Shown here one piece after another: positions 34,219-42,655 of a stretch of DNA of 64,000 nucleotides (within the stretch, counting starts at the first letter, position 1; each line of letters opens with the position of its first letter). The translations under genes were made by a program, and so were the position numbers. This DNA comes from an uncultured Lachnospiraceae bacterium. GTDB lineage: Bacteria > Bacillota > Clostridia > Lachnospirales > Lachnospiraceae. The notes beneath the pieces were generated by a model that had not been told where the DNA came from, made no database searches, and was given only the letters and a program-made list of their open reading frames with translations. The DNA lies in assembly GCA_947626285.1 (NCBI GenBank), contig CANQRR010000009.1:1-64000 (forward strand), given 5' to 3'.

Positions 34219-37123
34219 AGAAATGAAAAAAACCTTTGTCAAAGCGGTGAATTCCAGGGTGATCGTGATGATCGTCGTGCTCGTCCTGCTGGCTGCGATT
34301 TTGGTACAGAGGCTGTTTCAGCTTCAGATCGTACAGGGAGAAAGCTTCCAGGACAATTTCTCGCTTTATATCACGAGGGAGCGCTCGCTCAAGAGCTCAC
34401 GCGGCAACATTTTCGACCGCAACGGCAATCCGATCGCGTACAATGAGCTTTCCTACTGCGTGACGTTCGAGGACAACGGCACCTATGCGGACACGCACAC
34501 AAAGAATCTTGCGCTCAACGGCATGCTCTATCATCTGATCCAGCTGCTTGCGGAGCAGGGCGACACCGTGGTGGACGATTTCCGGGTGGAGCTGACGGAA
34601 GATGGCACCTACGAGTACAACGCGAGCGGATTTACATTAAACCGCTTTAAGGCGGACCTGTTCGGACAGGCTCTGATCGACGACCTGAAAGAGGAGGAGC
34701 TGAACATCACCGCGCCGGATCTGATGGCGCTGCTGTGCGACGAGGAGCATTACGGAATCTTTGACAGCAAGATCACTGCCGAGGAGAGAGAGGAGTACGG
34801 ACTGCCGGAGAGCTATACGGACGTGGAGATCCTGCAGCTTGTCTCTCTGCGCGCGGCGATCGCGGCCAACAATTTCCAGCGCTACCAGGCGGTCACGATC
34901 GCGCGGGACATCAGCGAGCAGTCCGTCGCGCGGATCCTGGAGAACATCGCGGATTTCCCAGGGGTGGCTATCTCAGAAGAATACCGCAGGATCTACACGG
35001 ACGCCGAATACCTGGCGCCGCTGATCGGTTACACGGGAAAGGTCTCCGCCGAGGAGCTGGAGGAGCTCCGGAAAGAGGATGACAGCTACACGGCCAACGA
35101 CATCGTGGGAAAGACCGGCCTGGAGAGCGTTCTGGAGACGACGCTGCAGGGCGACAAGGGCCGGGAGGTCATCTACGTGGACAGCCTCGGCCGTACGCTC
35201 GACGTTGCGTCGCGCGTGGAACCGCAGGCGGGCAACGACGTCTATCTGACGATCGACATGGACCTGCAGCGCGCGGCTTACCAGCTTCTGGAGCAGTATA
35301 TTGCCGGTATCGTTTACCAGATGATCATCAATGAGGCGGAGTTCCACTCTGAGTGGATCACATCCTCCGACGAGGTAAAGATCCCGATCTACGATATCTA
35401 CTACGCGCTGTTTGAGAACAACGTGCTGGATGTCAGCCATCTGAAGGCGAAGGACGCGTCGGCCAACGAGCGGGCAGTCTACAAGGCGTTTCAGAGCAAG
35501 GCCGCTGAGATCTTTGAGATCATCAAGAATGAGCTGCTGACAGAAGCTCCGACGGCCTATCAGGATCTGGACGAAGCCTATGAGATCGGCGAGCAGTACC
35601 AGGTCTATATGTCCTATATCGTCAACGAAATGCTGATGAAGGGCACCGGCATCCTCAATGAGTCCGCGATCGACAAGACGGATCCCGTCTATCTGGCGTG
35701 GACGGAGGATGAGAGCATCAGCCTCAAGGAGTATCTCTCCCATGCGATCTCCATGAACTGGCTGGACATCACCAAGATCTCCGGCGACGCGCAGTACATG
35801 GATACGCAGGAAATGTATGCGGCGCTCGCGGATTACATCGCGGATTATCTCTACGAAGACGACAATTTCTGTAAGCAGGTCTACCGCTACATGCTGCAGG
35901 AGGACCGCATCAGCGGCGCGGACATTTGTCTGCTGCTGTTCGACCAGGGCGTGCTCGAGATGAACGCCGAGGACTATGAGAATCTTCAGAACGGGACGCT
36001 CGGCGGCTACGATTTCATGCGCGAAAAGATCTATAACCTTGAGATCACGCCGGCGCAGCTCGCGGTGACGCCGTGCTCCGGCTCCGTCGTCCTGACCGAT
36101 CCGAATTCCGGCGAAGTGCTGGCCTGCGTGACCTACCCGGGCTACGACAACAACCGTCTCGCAAACGAGATGGACAGCGATTATTTCAACAAGCTGAACA
36201 TGGACAAGTCGTCGCCGTTCTACAGCCGCGCGACGCAGGAGGCGATCGCGCCGGGTTCCACGTTCAAGCTCGTCACCGCGGTGGCAGGCGTCATGGAGGG
36301 TGTGCTGAACATCGGGGAGGCGATTTCCTGTACCGGAAAGTTTGAGCTCTGGGGATCGGCGATCAATTGCTGGAACAAGTGGGGACATGGAGCGCTCACG
36401 CTTCAGCAGGCGATCACGAAGTCCTGCAATATGTTTTTCAACACAGTCGGCTACCGTCTCGGCAGCGTGAACGGGGAGTATGAGGATGCCGTCGGCATCG
36501 AGGCGCTGACGCGCTACGCTTCGATGTTCGGGCTGAATGAGGAGTCAGGCGTGGAGGTGCCGGAGTCCTCGCCGAATATTTCCCAGATGGACGCTGTGCG
36601 TACCGCGATGGGACAGGCGGACAACCTGTTCACGACGACGCAGCTGGCGCGCTACGTCAGTACGATCGCCAACGGCGGCACCTGCTACAAGCTGACGCTG
36701 GTGGACGCGATCACGGATTCGAGCGGAAGCGTGCTTGAGAAGCATCAGGCGGAGGTGACAAACACCGTGGATCTCCCGCAGGAGCTGTGGGATACGATCC
36801 ACGCGGGAATGCGTGGCGTGGTACAGGATCACAAGGCGTTTACCGGCTTCACGGGCGTATCCGTGGCGGGCAAGACCGGTACGGCACAGGTGAGCACGGA
36901 CGTGCCGAACCACGGCCTCTTTATCGGTTACGCTCCCTACGAGAATCCGCAGTCCGAGGATGCGATCGCGATCGCCGTGCGTATCGCGAACGGTTATTCG
37001 TCGGCGAACGCGGCGCTGCTGGCGCGCGACGTGATCTCTTACTATTACGAGATCCAGCCGGAGGATCAGCTTGTCACCGGTCATGCGTCGGAGGCGTACG
37101 ACGACTACGACATCAACGACTAA
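34211..37123 (+). CDS. mrdA: Penicillin-binding protein 2 (elongasome transpeptidase)
   Basis: Class B PBP that cross-links peptidoglycan during rod elongation with RodA. The 970-residue protein has a short cytoplasmic start, one transmembrane helix (VIVMIVVLVLLAAILVQRLF), the pedestal motif RGNIFDRNGNPIAYNE and a transpeptidase domain with STFK (S683, K686), SCN (S738) and KTGT (K888). Class B PBP2 proteins usually have 600-700 residues. The excess lies between TIDMDLQ (about 346) and the strand SGSVVLTDPNSGEVLA (about 624), a helical insert of roughly 250 residues. TTG 34211 is preferred as AGGAG lies 9 bases upstream and it overlaps the mreD stop by 8 bases; ATG 34223 is possible. Confidence 0.95.
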   Translation: MFEEMKKTFVKAVNSRVIVMIVVLVLLAAILVQRLFQLQIVQGESFQDNFSLYITRERSLKSSRGNIFDRNGNPIAYNELSYCVTFEDNGTYADTHTKNLALNGMLYHLIQLLAEQGDTVVDDFRVELTEDGTYEYNASGFTLNRFKADLFGQALIDDLKEEELNITAPDLMALLCDEEHYGIFDSKITAEEREEYGLPESYTDVEILQLVSLRAAIAANNFQRYQAVTIARDISEQSVARILENIADFPGVAISEEYRRIYTDAEYLAPLIGYTGKVSAEELEELRKEDDSYTANDIVGKTGLESVLETTLQGDKGREVIYVDSLGRTLDVASRVEPQAGNDVYLTIDMDLQRAAYQLLEQYIAGIVYQMIINEAEFHSEWITSSDEVKIPIYDIYYALFENNVLDVSHLKAKDASANERAVYKAFQSKAAEIFEIIKNELLTEAPTAYQDLDEAYEIGEQYQVYMSYIVNEMLMKGTGILNESAIDKTDPVYLAWTEDESISLKEYLSHAISMNWLDITKISGDAQYMDTQEMYAALADYIADYLYEDDNFCKQVYRYMLQEDRISGADICLLLFDQGVLEMNAEDYENLQNGTLGGYDFMREKIYNLEITPAQLAVTPCSGSVVLTDPNSGEVLACVTYPGYDNNRLANEMDSDYFNKLNMDKSSPFYSRATQEAIAPGSTFKLVTAVAGVMEGVLNIGEAISCTGKFELWGSAINCWNKWGHGALTLQQAITKSCNMFFNTVGYRLGSVNGEYEDAVGIEALTRYASMFGLNEESGVEVPESSPNISQMDAVRTAMGQADNLFTTTQLARYVSTIANGGTCYKLTLVDAITDSSGSVLEKHQAEVTNTVDLPQELWDTIHAGMRGVVQDHKAFTGFTGVSVAGKTGTAQVSTDVPNHGLFIGYAPYENPQSEDAIAIAVRIANGYSSANAALLARDVISYYYEIQPEDQLVTGHASEAYDDYDIND

Positions 37124-37124
37124 A

Positions 37125-37309
37125 GTGATAGAGCCCGGTCTCTATGCGAAACCGGGCGGCAAACTTGTTTGCCAGGCCGATTTCGCATAAGAGACGCTAA
37201 CATACTTGAGCAAAGAAGCAATTGCGAGCGCAAGTGAGCAATGCGATTTGCGAAAAATATGCAGGATCGTGAGAGTGCGCAGCACGGAACGATCCGCAGG
37301 CTCTATCAC
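37125..37309 (+). ncRNA. Candidate structured RNA in the minC leader
   Basis: One base after the PBP2 stop begins a 185-nt block closed by a perfect 11-bp helix: GTGATAGAGCC (37125-37135) with GGCTCTATCAC (37299-37309). Inside, three stems can be drawn. Stem A pairs GTCTCTATGCGAAA (37138-37151) with 37181-37195 (14 bp, one bulge) and holds an inner GGCAAAC/GTTTGCC. Stem B spans about 37201-37261 (CATA/TATG, GCAAA/TTTGC, ATTGC/GCAAT). Stem C pairs GGATCGT (37264-37270) with ACGATCC (37289-37295). An alternative GCCCGGT/ACCGGGC hairpin (37133-37139 with 37151-37157) would exclude both the closing helix and stem A. The minC ribosome binding site starts a few bases after the closing helix. Folded by eye only. 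Confidence 0.6.
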
Positions 37310-37328
37310 AGTAAAAGGAGTGAAAACA

Positions 37329-38006
37329 ATGGGACGCGATGCGGTAACCCTTAAGAGCAATCCATACGGACTTATATTGAACCTGGATCCGGCGCTTCCG
37401 TTTGAGGAGCTCTGCGCGGCGGTCGCGGAAAAATTCCGGAGGTCGTCAGGCTTTTTCAAGAATGCAAGGCTGGCGCTGACTTTCCGGGGCAGGGTGCTCA
37501 CGCATGAGCAGGAGTCCCGGCTGATCGAAGCAATCGTTCAGAACTCCAAAATTGAGATCGTCTGCGTCGTCGACGAAGATAAAGGTACGGAAGAATACTA
37601 TCGGAAAGCCGTCACGCACACGCTGGAGAAGCAGGAAGAGGCGGACGGACAGTTCTATCGGGGAACACTGCGCTCCGGGCAGGTGCTTGAGACGGAAACC
37701 AGCGTCGTCATCATCGGCGACGTGAATCCGGGCGCTCAGATCATCTCCAAGGGAAACATCGTGATCCTAGGCTGCTGCATGGGGAATATCTACGCGGGAG
37801 CCGCGGGGGATCGGAAGTGCTTCGCGGCGGCACTCACGATGAAGCCGATGCAGGTGCGTATCGCGGACAAGATCGCGCGCAGCGCCATTGTAAAACAGAC
37901 AGACAGCGGAGAATATCCGGTGGAACCAAAAATTGTGTATATCAAGGACGATCATTTGCAGATCAAGCCCATTACCAATGATACGCTCGGTGAATATCTC
38001 TCGTAG
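37329..38006 (+). CDS. minC: Septum site-determining protein MinC
   Basis: Inhibitor of FtsZ assembly that, bound to MinD, keeps the division ring from the poles. The 225-residue protein has an N-terminal domain (about 1-100, VTLKSNPYGLILNLDPALPF) and the C-terminal beta-helix that binds MinD (RSGQVLETETSVVIIGDVNP, GAQIISKGNIVILG, GNIYAGAAGD). ATG 37329 follows AAAAGGAG. An in-frame extension to 37206 would run through the structured leader and is not protein-like. minD and minE follow; the group is inserted between PBP2 and rodA. Confidence 0.95.
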   Translation: MGRDAVTLKSNPYGLILNLDPALPFEELCAAVAEKFRRSSGFFKNARLALTFRGRVLTHEQESRLIEAIVQNSKIEIVCVVDEDKGTEEYYRKAVTHTLEKQEEADGQFYRGTLRSGQVLETETSVVIIGDVNPGAQIISKGNIVILGCCMGNIYAGAAGDRKCFAAALTMKPMQVRIADKIARSAIVKQTDSGEYPVEPKIVYIKDDHLQIKPITNDTLGEYLS

Positions 38007-38095
38007 AGGGCAGGCGGTATATTGCCTGTACAGACGGAGACAGTGCCGGGAGGCGGGACAGAAGAGAGATCAGGCAGGAAATGGGAGGTTGAATT

Positions 38096-38887
38096 ATGAG
38101 TGAAGTGATCGTAGTTACGTCGGGAAAAGGCGGCGTCGGGAAGACGACGTCGACAGCCAACATAGGCGCGGGACTCGCGCGGATGAACAAGAAAGTCGTA
38201 CTTGTAGATACGGACATCGGACTGCGCAATCTGGATGTCGTGATGGGACTTGAAAACCGCATCATCTACAATCTGGTGGATGTCGTCGAGGGAAACTGCC
38301 GCATAAAGCAGGCGCTGATCCGGGATAAACACTATCCGGGATTGTATCTTCTCCCGTCGGCGCAGACGCGGGATAAGAGCGCGGTTTCGCCGGAACAGAT
38401 GATCAAGCTTGTGGATGGCCTGACGCAGATTTTTGATTATGTCATTTTGGACTGTCCGGCAGGGATCGAGCAGGGATTTCGCAACGCGACAGCCGCCGCG
38501 CAGAGGGCCGTGGTCGTCACGACGCCGGAGGTCTCGTCGATCCGTGACGCGGACCGCATCATCGGCCTGCTGGAGGCCGGAGGAATCAAAAAGATCGACC
38601 TCATCGTCAACCGCATCCGGGTCGATATGGTGAGGCGAGGAGAGATGATGTCGGTGGAAGACGTGCTGGATATCCTTGCAGTGCATCTGCTGGGCGCGAT
38701 CCCCGACGAGGAGAGCGTTGTGATCGCGGCGAACCACGGCGAATATGTCGTCGGGAGCGATACGCTCTCGGGACAGGCCTACATGAACATCGCGCGCCGC
38801 ATCTGCGGGGAGACGGTGCCGCGGCTCGACCTGGAGGCGGGGACGACGCTGTTTCGCAGGATGACGTCTCTGTTTCGCAGAAAGTAG
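38096..38887 (+). CDS. minD: Septum site-determining protein MinD
   Basis: Membrane-cycling ATPase that carries MinC. The 263-residue protein has the deviant Walker A motif SGKGGVGKTTSTANI at residues 9-23, DTDIGLRNLDVVMGLE, a Walker B-type VILDCPAGIEQGF, and ends in a short amphipathic membrane-targeting helix (RRMTSLFRRK). An AUG after GGGAGG sets the start. It ends 6 bases before minE. Confidence 0.97.
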   Translation: MSEVIVVTSGKGGVGKTTSTANIGAGLARMNKKVVLVDTDIGLRNLDVVMGLENRIIYNLVDVVEGNCRIKQALIRDKHYPGLYLLPSAQTRDKSAVSPEQMIKLVDGLTQIFDYVILDCPAGIEQGFRNATAAAQRAVVVTTPEVSSIRDADRIIGLLEAGGIKKIDLIVNRIRVDMVRRGEMMSVEDVLDILAVHLLGAIPDEESVVIAANHGEYVVGSDTLSGQAYMNIARRICGETVPRLDLEAGTTLFRRMTSLFRRK

Positions 38888-38893
38888 GCGTGC

Positions 38894-39139
38894 ATGAGGA
38901 CTCACCAGGATCGCAGCCGGCGTACGTCAGGAGAAATCGCGAAAGCGCGAGCGGAACTTACGGTCACCTCTGACCGGCTCGACTGCAGCCAGGACGAGAC
39001 GGCACGGATGCGGGAGGAGATCATGAATGTTCTCTCAAAGTACATGAGCCTGGAAAAAGAGACGGTTGAGATACGGCTGCAGATTGCCAGCAGGACAAAA
39101 CGAGGGTTAAAGGATGTTAAGACAATACAGATTAAGTGA
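38894..39139 (+). CDS. minE: Cell division topological specificity factor MinE
   Basis: An 81-residue protein that matches MinE in its core: SGEIAKARAELTVTSDRLDC (contact helix region), followed by REEIMNVLSKYMSLEKETVE, corresponding to the dimer domain KDILEVISKYV pattern. It stimulates MinD ATPase and so drives release from the membrane. The usual hydrophobic membrane-targeting start (MxLLxFF) is missing; the N-terminus here is polar (MRTHQDRSRR). The ribosome binding site is weak, suggesting coupling to minD. The end overlaps rodA by 26 bases. Confidence 0.88.
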   Translation: MRTHQDRSRRTSGEIAKARAELTVTSDRLDCSQDETARMREEIMNVLSKYMSLEKETVEIRLQIASRTKRGLKDVKTIQIK

Positions 39140-40217
39140 TTACAGATTTCGGCTGATCCTCTGGGTCGTCGCGCTCGCGACGCTTGGGATCCTGATCATC
39201 GGAAGCGCGAACAGTGAGTATCAGATGAAGCAGACGTTCGGACTGATCGGCGGCGTGGTCATCATGATCCTGATCTCGCTGTTTGACTATACATGGATCT
39301 TGAACTTTTACTGGCTGATCTACCTGCTCGGCACGGTGTTGCTTGCCCTGGTGCTCTCCCCGCTGGGTGTGACGCGAAACAGCGCGACGCGCTGGATCAA
39401 CCTTGGTTTCCAGTTCCAGCCGTCTGACATCGTGAAGATCATGTTGATCCTGTTTTTTGCGAAGTTTTTTGAGGAGAGGGAAGACCGGGTCAGCAAGCTG
39501 AAGACGATCCTGTACGCGGTCCTGCTGATCGGCGTCCAGCTTTTCCTGATCTATAAGGAGCCGGATCTCTCGACGACGATCGTCGTCGCGCTGATGTTCT
39601 GTGTGCTGTATTTTATGGCGGGACTCAGTTACAAGATCATCTGCGGGATCCTGGTGGTGTTCATTCCGGTCATGGTCATTCTGATGAGTATCTTAATGCA
39701 GCCGGACCAGAAGCTGATCAGTGAATACCAGATGACCCGCGTCTACGCGTGGCTGCGCCCGGATGAGTATCCGCAGGACGCCTACCAGCAGCAGAATTCG
39801 ATCAAGGCGGTCGGCTCCGGGCAGCTCTACGGCAAGGGACTGAACAACGACGACATTGATTCTGTCAAGAACGGCAACTTCATTCCGGAGACGCAGACGG
39901 ACTTCATCTTTGCGGTGGCAGGAGAGGAGCTGGGCTTCCTCGGCTGCTGCGGGATCGTGCTTCTGGAATTTCTGATCGCGCTGGAGTGCCTGCTGATCGG
40001 ACGGAGGGCGAAGGTGCTCTCCGGGACGCTGATTTGCGCTGGCATGGCCTCGCTGATCTTTTTCCAGAGCTTCATCAACATCTCAGTGGCGACGGGGCTT
40101 TTCCCGAACACAGGCATCACGCTGCCGTTCGTGAGCTACGGGCTCACGTCGCTGATCAGCTTTTGTATCGGGATCGGATTTGTCCTCAACGTGGGACTTC
40201 AAACAAGAAAATATTAA
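39114..40217 (+). CDS. rodA: Peptidoglycan glycosyltransferase RodA (SEDS family)
   Basis: Polymerises lipid II into glycan strands during elongation, partnered with PBP2 encoded 2 kb upstream. The 367-residue polytopic protein has about ten membrane helices, the SEDS motif NSATRWINLGFQFQPSDIVK, KEPDLSTTIVV, the large external loop with AVGSGQLYGKGLNNDD and ETQTDFIFAVAGEELGF, and the C-terminal FPNTGITLPFVSYG. The start lies within the minE end (GGGTTAAAGG upstream), indicating coupled translation. Confidence 0.95.
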   Translation: MLRQYRLSDYRFRLILWVVALATLGILIIGSANSEYQMKQTFGLIGGVVIMILISLFDYTWILNFYWLIYLLGTVLLALVLSPLGVTRNSATRWINLGFQFQPSDIVKIMLILFFAKFFEEREDRVSKLKTILYAVLLIGVQLFLIYKEPDLSTTIVVALMFCVLYFMAGLSYKIICGILVVFIPVMVILMSILMQPDQKLISEYQMTRVYAWLRPDEYPQDAYQQQNSIKAVGSGQLYGKGLNNDDIDSVKNGNFIPETQTDFIFAVAGEELGFLGCCGIVLLEFLIALECLLIGRRAKVLSGTLICAGMASLIFFQSFINISVATGLFPNTGITLPFVSYGLTSLISFCIGIGFVLNVGLQTRKY

Positions 40218-40232
40218 AGGAGGTAGAGAGCA

Positions 40233-40628
40233 ATGAATGTAGCGCTTATCGCACATGACACAAAGAAGCAACTGATGCAGAATCTCTGTATCGCGTACAG
40301 AAGCATTCTTGCCAAGCATACCTTATATGCGACCGGAACGACCGGACGGCTGATCGAGGAGGCTGCCGCCTTGAATGTGCACAAGACGCTGGCCGGACCG
40401 ATCGGCGGGGAGGAGCAGATCGGCGCGATGGTAGAGCAGAATCAGATCGATCTGCTGATCTTTCTGAGGGATCCGCAGGGCTCCCGACCGAATGAGGCGG
40501 ACATCAACAAGGCGATCCGGCTCTGCGATATCCACAACATCCCGCTGGCGACCAACATCGGTTCCGCGGAGGTGCTTCTGAAATCACTGGACAGAGGAGA
40601 TCTTGAGTGGCGTGAAATGTACAGATAA
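40233..40628 (+). CDS. mgsA: Methylglyoxal synthase
   Basis: Converts dihydroxyacetone phosphate to methylglyoxal and phosphate, an overflow bypass of lower glycolysis. The 131-residue protein shows IAHDTKK at residues 6-12, the phosphate-binding YATGTTGRLIEE, GPIGGEEQIG and the catalytic DLLIFLRDP (Asp). A strong AAAGGAGG precedes the ATG. Its place in a cell wall operon recurs in Clostridia; a metabolic link is not obvious. Confidence 0.96.
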   Translation: MNVALIAHDTKKQLMQNLCIAYRSILAKHTLYATGTTGRLIEEAAALNVHKTLAGPIGGEEQIGAMVEQNQIDLLIFLRDPQGSRPNEADINKAIRLCDIHNIPLATNIGSAEVLLKSLDRGDLEWREMYR

Positions 40629-41706
40629 TGCTCCGCAACCGTCCATGTACACGGAACGGGAGTGGATACGGATACAGGAAAAGGAAAAGAAGGACATCAA
40701 AAAACAGCGAAAGCTGATCGCGGCAACGATTCCGTTGCTCGCCGTGACGGCGCTGCTGTCTTTCCTTGTCTATTATTTTGTGCTGCGCTCCCACGACTAT
40801 ACGCTGTTTCGCGCCTATCGGCGGACGGACAGCAGCCTGGGCGCGGGCGGGAGCCTGCTCTCCGGCAACGTCATGGATCCGTTCGCAAGCGATCTCTGCG
40901 TGGTGAACGGCGATGTCCGGCCGACGGCGGTCGACCTGAGCGCGTATTCGGCCGGGCTCTTTGACCTGAATCACAGGGAGACGCTGTATGCGAAGGATGT
41001 GTTCGCAAGGCGTTCCCCGGCAAGCATCACGAAGATCATGACGGCGCTTGTCACGCTGAAATACGGAAATCTCGACGACATTGTGACGGTCACGCCGATC
41101 GTGAAGGACATTGAGTTCGGCTCCTCCGTCTGCGACGTCAAGGAGGGTGACGTGCTCTCCCTGGAACAGCTTCTCTACGGCATGCTGATCGCATCCGGCA
41201 ACGACGCGGCCATGATGATCGCGGAGCACATCGGGGGTTCCGTGGACAACTTTGTCGCGATGATGAACGAGGAAGCCGCGGCGCTGGGCGCGACCGGCAC
41301 GCACTTTACGAATCCGCACGGGCTGACAGATCCAAACCACTATACGACGGTGTATGATATCTATCTGATGCTCAACGCGGCGCTGAAGTACGATCTGTTT
41401 CAGGATATCATCAGCCGAAAGAACTATTATGCGGAGTACAGCCGGGCGGACGGCAGCCCGGTGGCGGTGACCTGGGAGTCCACGAACTCCTACTATACGA
41501 ATGCGGCGGAAATGCCGGAGGGCGTGACGATCTCCGGCGGCAAGACCGGTACGACGGACGACGCGGGAGCCTGTCTCGCGATCGTGGCGAAAGACCTGTA
41601 TGGGAACCCCTATATCTCCGTGATCCTGCATTCGGAGAGCAAGGAGACGCTCTATCCGGAGATGAATGAGCTGCTGTCTCTGATCGACCGGCAGGCGGGA
41701 AATTGA
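40603..41706 (+). CDS. Serine-type D-Ala-D-Ala carboxypeptidase (DacF-like)
   Basis: Trims the terminal D-alanine from peptidoglycan stem peptides outside the membrane. A cytoplasmic basic start is followed by one transmembrane helix (IPLLAVTALLSFLVYYFVL, residues 43-61) used as an anchor or uncleaved signal. The penicillin-binding domain has SITK (S141, K144), SGN (198-200) and KTGTT (K314). The usual C-terminal PBP5 beta domain is absent. The start is uncertain: TTG 40603 and GTG 40612 both overlap mgsA and share GAGGAG upstream. Last gene of the elongation/division operon. Confidence 0.92.
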   Translation: MSGVKCTDNAPQPSMYTEREWIRIQEKEKKDIKKQRKLIAATIPLLAVTALLSFLVYYFVLRSHDYTLFRAYRRTDSSLGAGGSLLSGNVMDPFASDLCVVNGDVRPTAVDLSAYSAGLFDLNHRETLYAKDVFARRSPASITKIMTALVTLKYGNLDDIVTVTPIVKDIEFGSSVCDVKEGDVLSLEQLLYGMLIASGNDAAMMIAEHIGGSVDNFVAMMNEEAAALGATGTHFTNPHGLTDPNHYTTVYDIYLMLNAALKYDLFQDIISRKNYYAEYSRADGSPVAVTWESTNSYYTNAAEMPEGVTISGGKTGTTDDAGACLAIVAKDLYGNPYISVILHSESKETLYPEMNELLSLIDRQAGN

Positions 41707-41726
41707 CCGGAAATCAGATTTTACTG

Positions 41727-41755
41727 TTGTAATTTCGGGACGGATAGACTATAAT
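41727..41755 (+). promoter_or_regulatory. Promoter of the small P-loop protein gene
   Basis: TTGTAA (41727-41732), 17-bp spacer, TATAAT (41750-41755). Confidence 0.7.
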
Positions 41756-41795
41756 CAAAGTATAAAAATATTTGCCACTGAAGGAGGAGATGCCC

Positions 41796-42215
41796 ATGAT
41801 ACAGTTGATTTTAGGCGAAAAAGGAAAAGGCAAGACCAAGATTTTACTTGACAAAGTAAATTCAGAGATCAAAACGGCTCATGGCAATATCGTTTATCTT
41901 GATAAAAGTACGAAGCATATGTACGAACTGAACAATCGGATCCGTCTGATCGACGTTTCCTCTTTTTCACTCGCGTCGAGCGGAGAGTTTATCGGTTTCA
42001 TTTACGGCATTCTCTCCCAAGACCACGATCTGGAGCAGATCTACCTCGACAGCTTTTTAAAGATCTCCATGACGGACGAGAGCACGCTGAACGGCGTACT
42101 GGACAAGCTCTCTGAGATCGGTGAGAAATACAATGTCACGTTCGTGATCAGCATTTCCGTGAACGCAGCGGATGTCGACGCGAAATTCAAAGAGAATATT
42201 ATTGCAGCGTTATAA
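41796..42215 (+). CDS. Small P-loop protein of unknown function
   Basis: A 139-residue protein opening with a Walker A-like loop, MIQLILGEKGKGKTKILLDK (GxxGxGKT), as in small nucleotide-binding proteins. A possible Walker B strand is YNVTFVISISVNAAD near the end, but no acidic residue follows it closely. No signal or membrane segment. It is a monocistronic unit with its own promoter and terminator. ATG 41796 is placed 6-9 bases after AAGGAGGAG. Function unknown; the P-loop suggests ATP or GTP binding. Confidence 0.75.
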   Translation: MIQLILGEKGKGKTKILLDKVNSEIKTAHGNIVYLDKSTKHMYELNNRIRLIDVSSFSLASSGEFIGFIYGILSQDHDLEQIYLDSFLKISMTDESTLNGVLDKLSEIGEKYNVTFVISISVNAADVDAKFKENIIAAL

Positions 42216-42241
42216 ACTTGCATGACAGGAGATACATAACG

Positions 42242-42298
42242 ACTGCCGCAGCCTATACGGATCAGATCCATATACCTGCGGCAGTTGTTTTGTTTCTC
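42242..42298 (+). terminator. Rho-independent terminator of the P-loop gene
   Basis: ACTGCCGCAG (42242-42251) pairs perfectly with CTGCGGCAGT (42276-42285); an inner GGATCAGATCC continues the stem. TGTTTTGTTTCT follows. Confidence 0.88.
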
Positions 42299-42321
42299 AT
42301 TTTATTCTGAAATAGATTCGG

Positions 42322-42531
42322 TTATTCTCTTCCCATCTCTCGTACGCGGCCGTACAGACTCAGCACATAAAGGCCCGCCAGTCCAACCAGAATATATATA
42401 ATTCTCGAAAGCCACGACATATTGCCGAAGAGCAGATTTACGAGATCCAGCTTGAAAATTCCAATCAGGCCCCAGTTTACGGCACCGATGATGACAAGAG
42501 TGAGTGCTGTGTAATCAAAACCTTTTCCCAT
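42322..42531 (-). CDS. DUF378 small membrane protein
   Basis: A 69-residue protein with two transmembrane helices. The first contains the family signature LVIIGAVNWGLIGIF and the second IIYILVGLAGLYVLSLY, as in the DUF378 family. Function unknown. AAAGGAGG precedes the ATG on the minus strand. It is divergent from the HlyD-like gene and convergent with the P-loop gene. Confidence 0.9.
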   Translation of the reverse strand: MGKGFDYTALTLVIIGAVNWGLIGIFKLDLVNLLFGNMSWLSRIIYILVGLAGLYVLSLYGRVREMGRE

Positions 42532-42601
42532 GCGCTTTTCCCTCCTTTTTCAGAATAATGATAGTTTCTCCGCAAAAAAGGTTTTTATTCAAAAACAGTG
42601 G

Positions 42602-42630
42602 TTGTATCATTGGGACAAAAATGGTAAGAT
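42602..42630 (+). promoter_or_regulatory. Promoter of the HlyD-like/yggS/sepF/ylmH genes
   Basis: TTGTAT (42602-42607), 17-bp spacer, TAAGAT (42625-42630), about 25 bases before the first likely start codon. Confidence 0.55.
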
Positions 42631-42655
42631 AACTAGGGTAAATGTGGGGAAACAT

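Noticed and set aside
37138..37195. Rho-independent terminator after PBP2
   Set aside because: Strong stem but followed by GCTAACAT, not by T residues, and nested in a larger closed structure; minC has no separate promoter that I can see.
37206..37328. N-terminal extension of minC through the upstream spacer
   Set aside because: The 41 residues are not MinC-like, the ATG at 37329 has a strong ribosome site, and the DNA is taken up by stem-loops.
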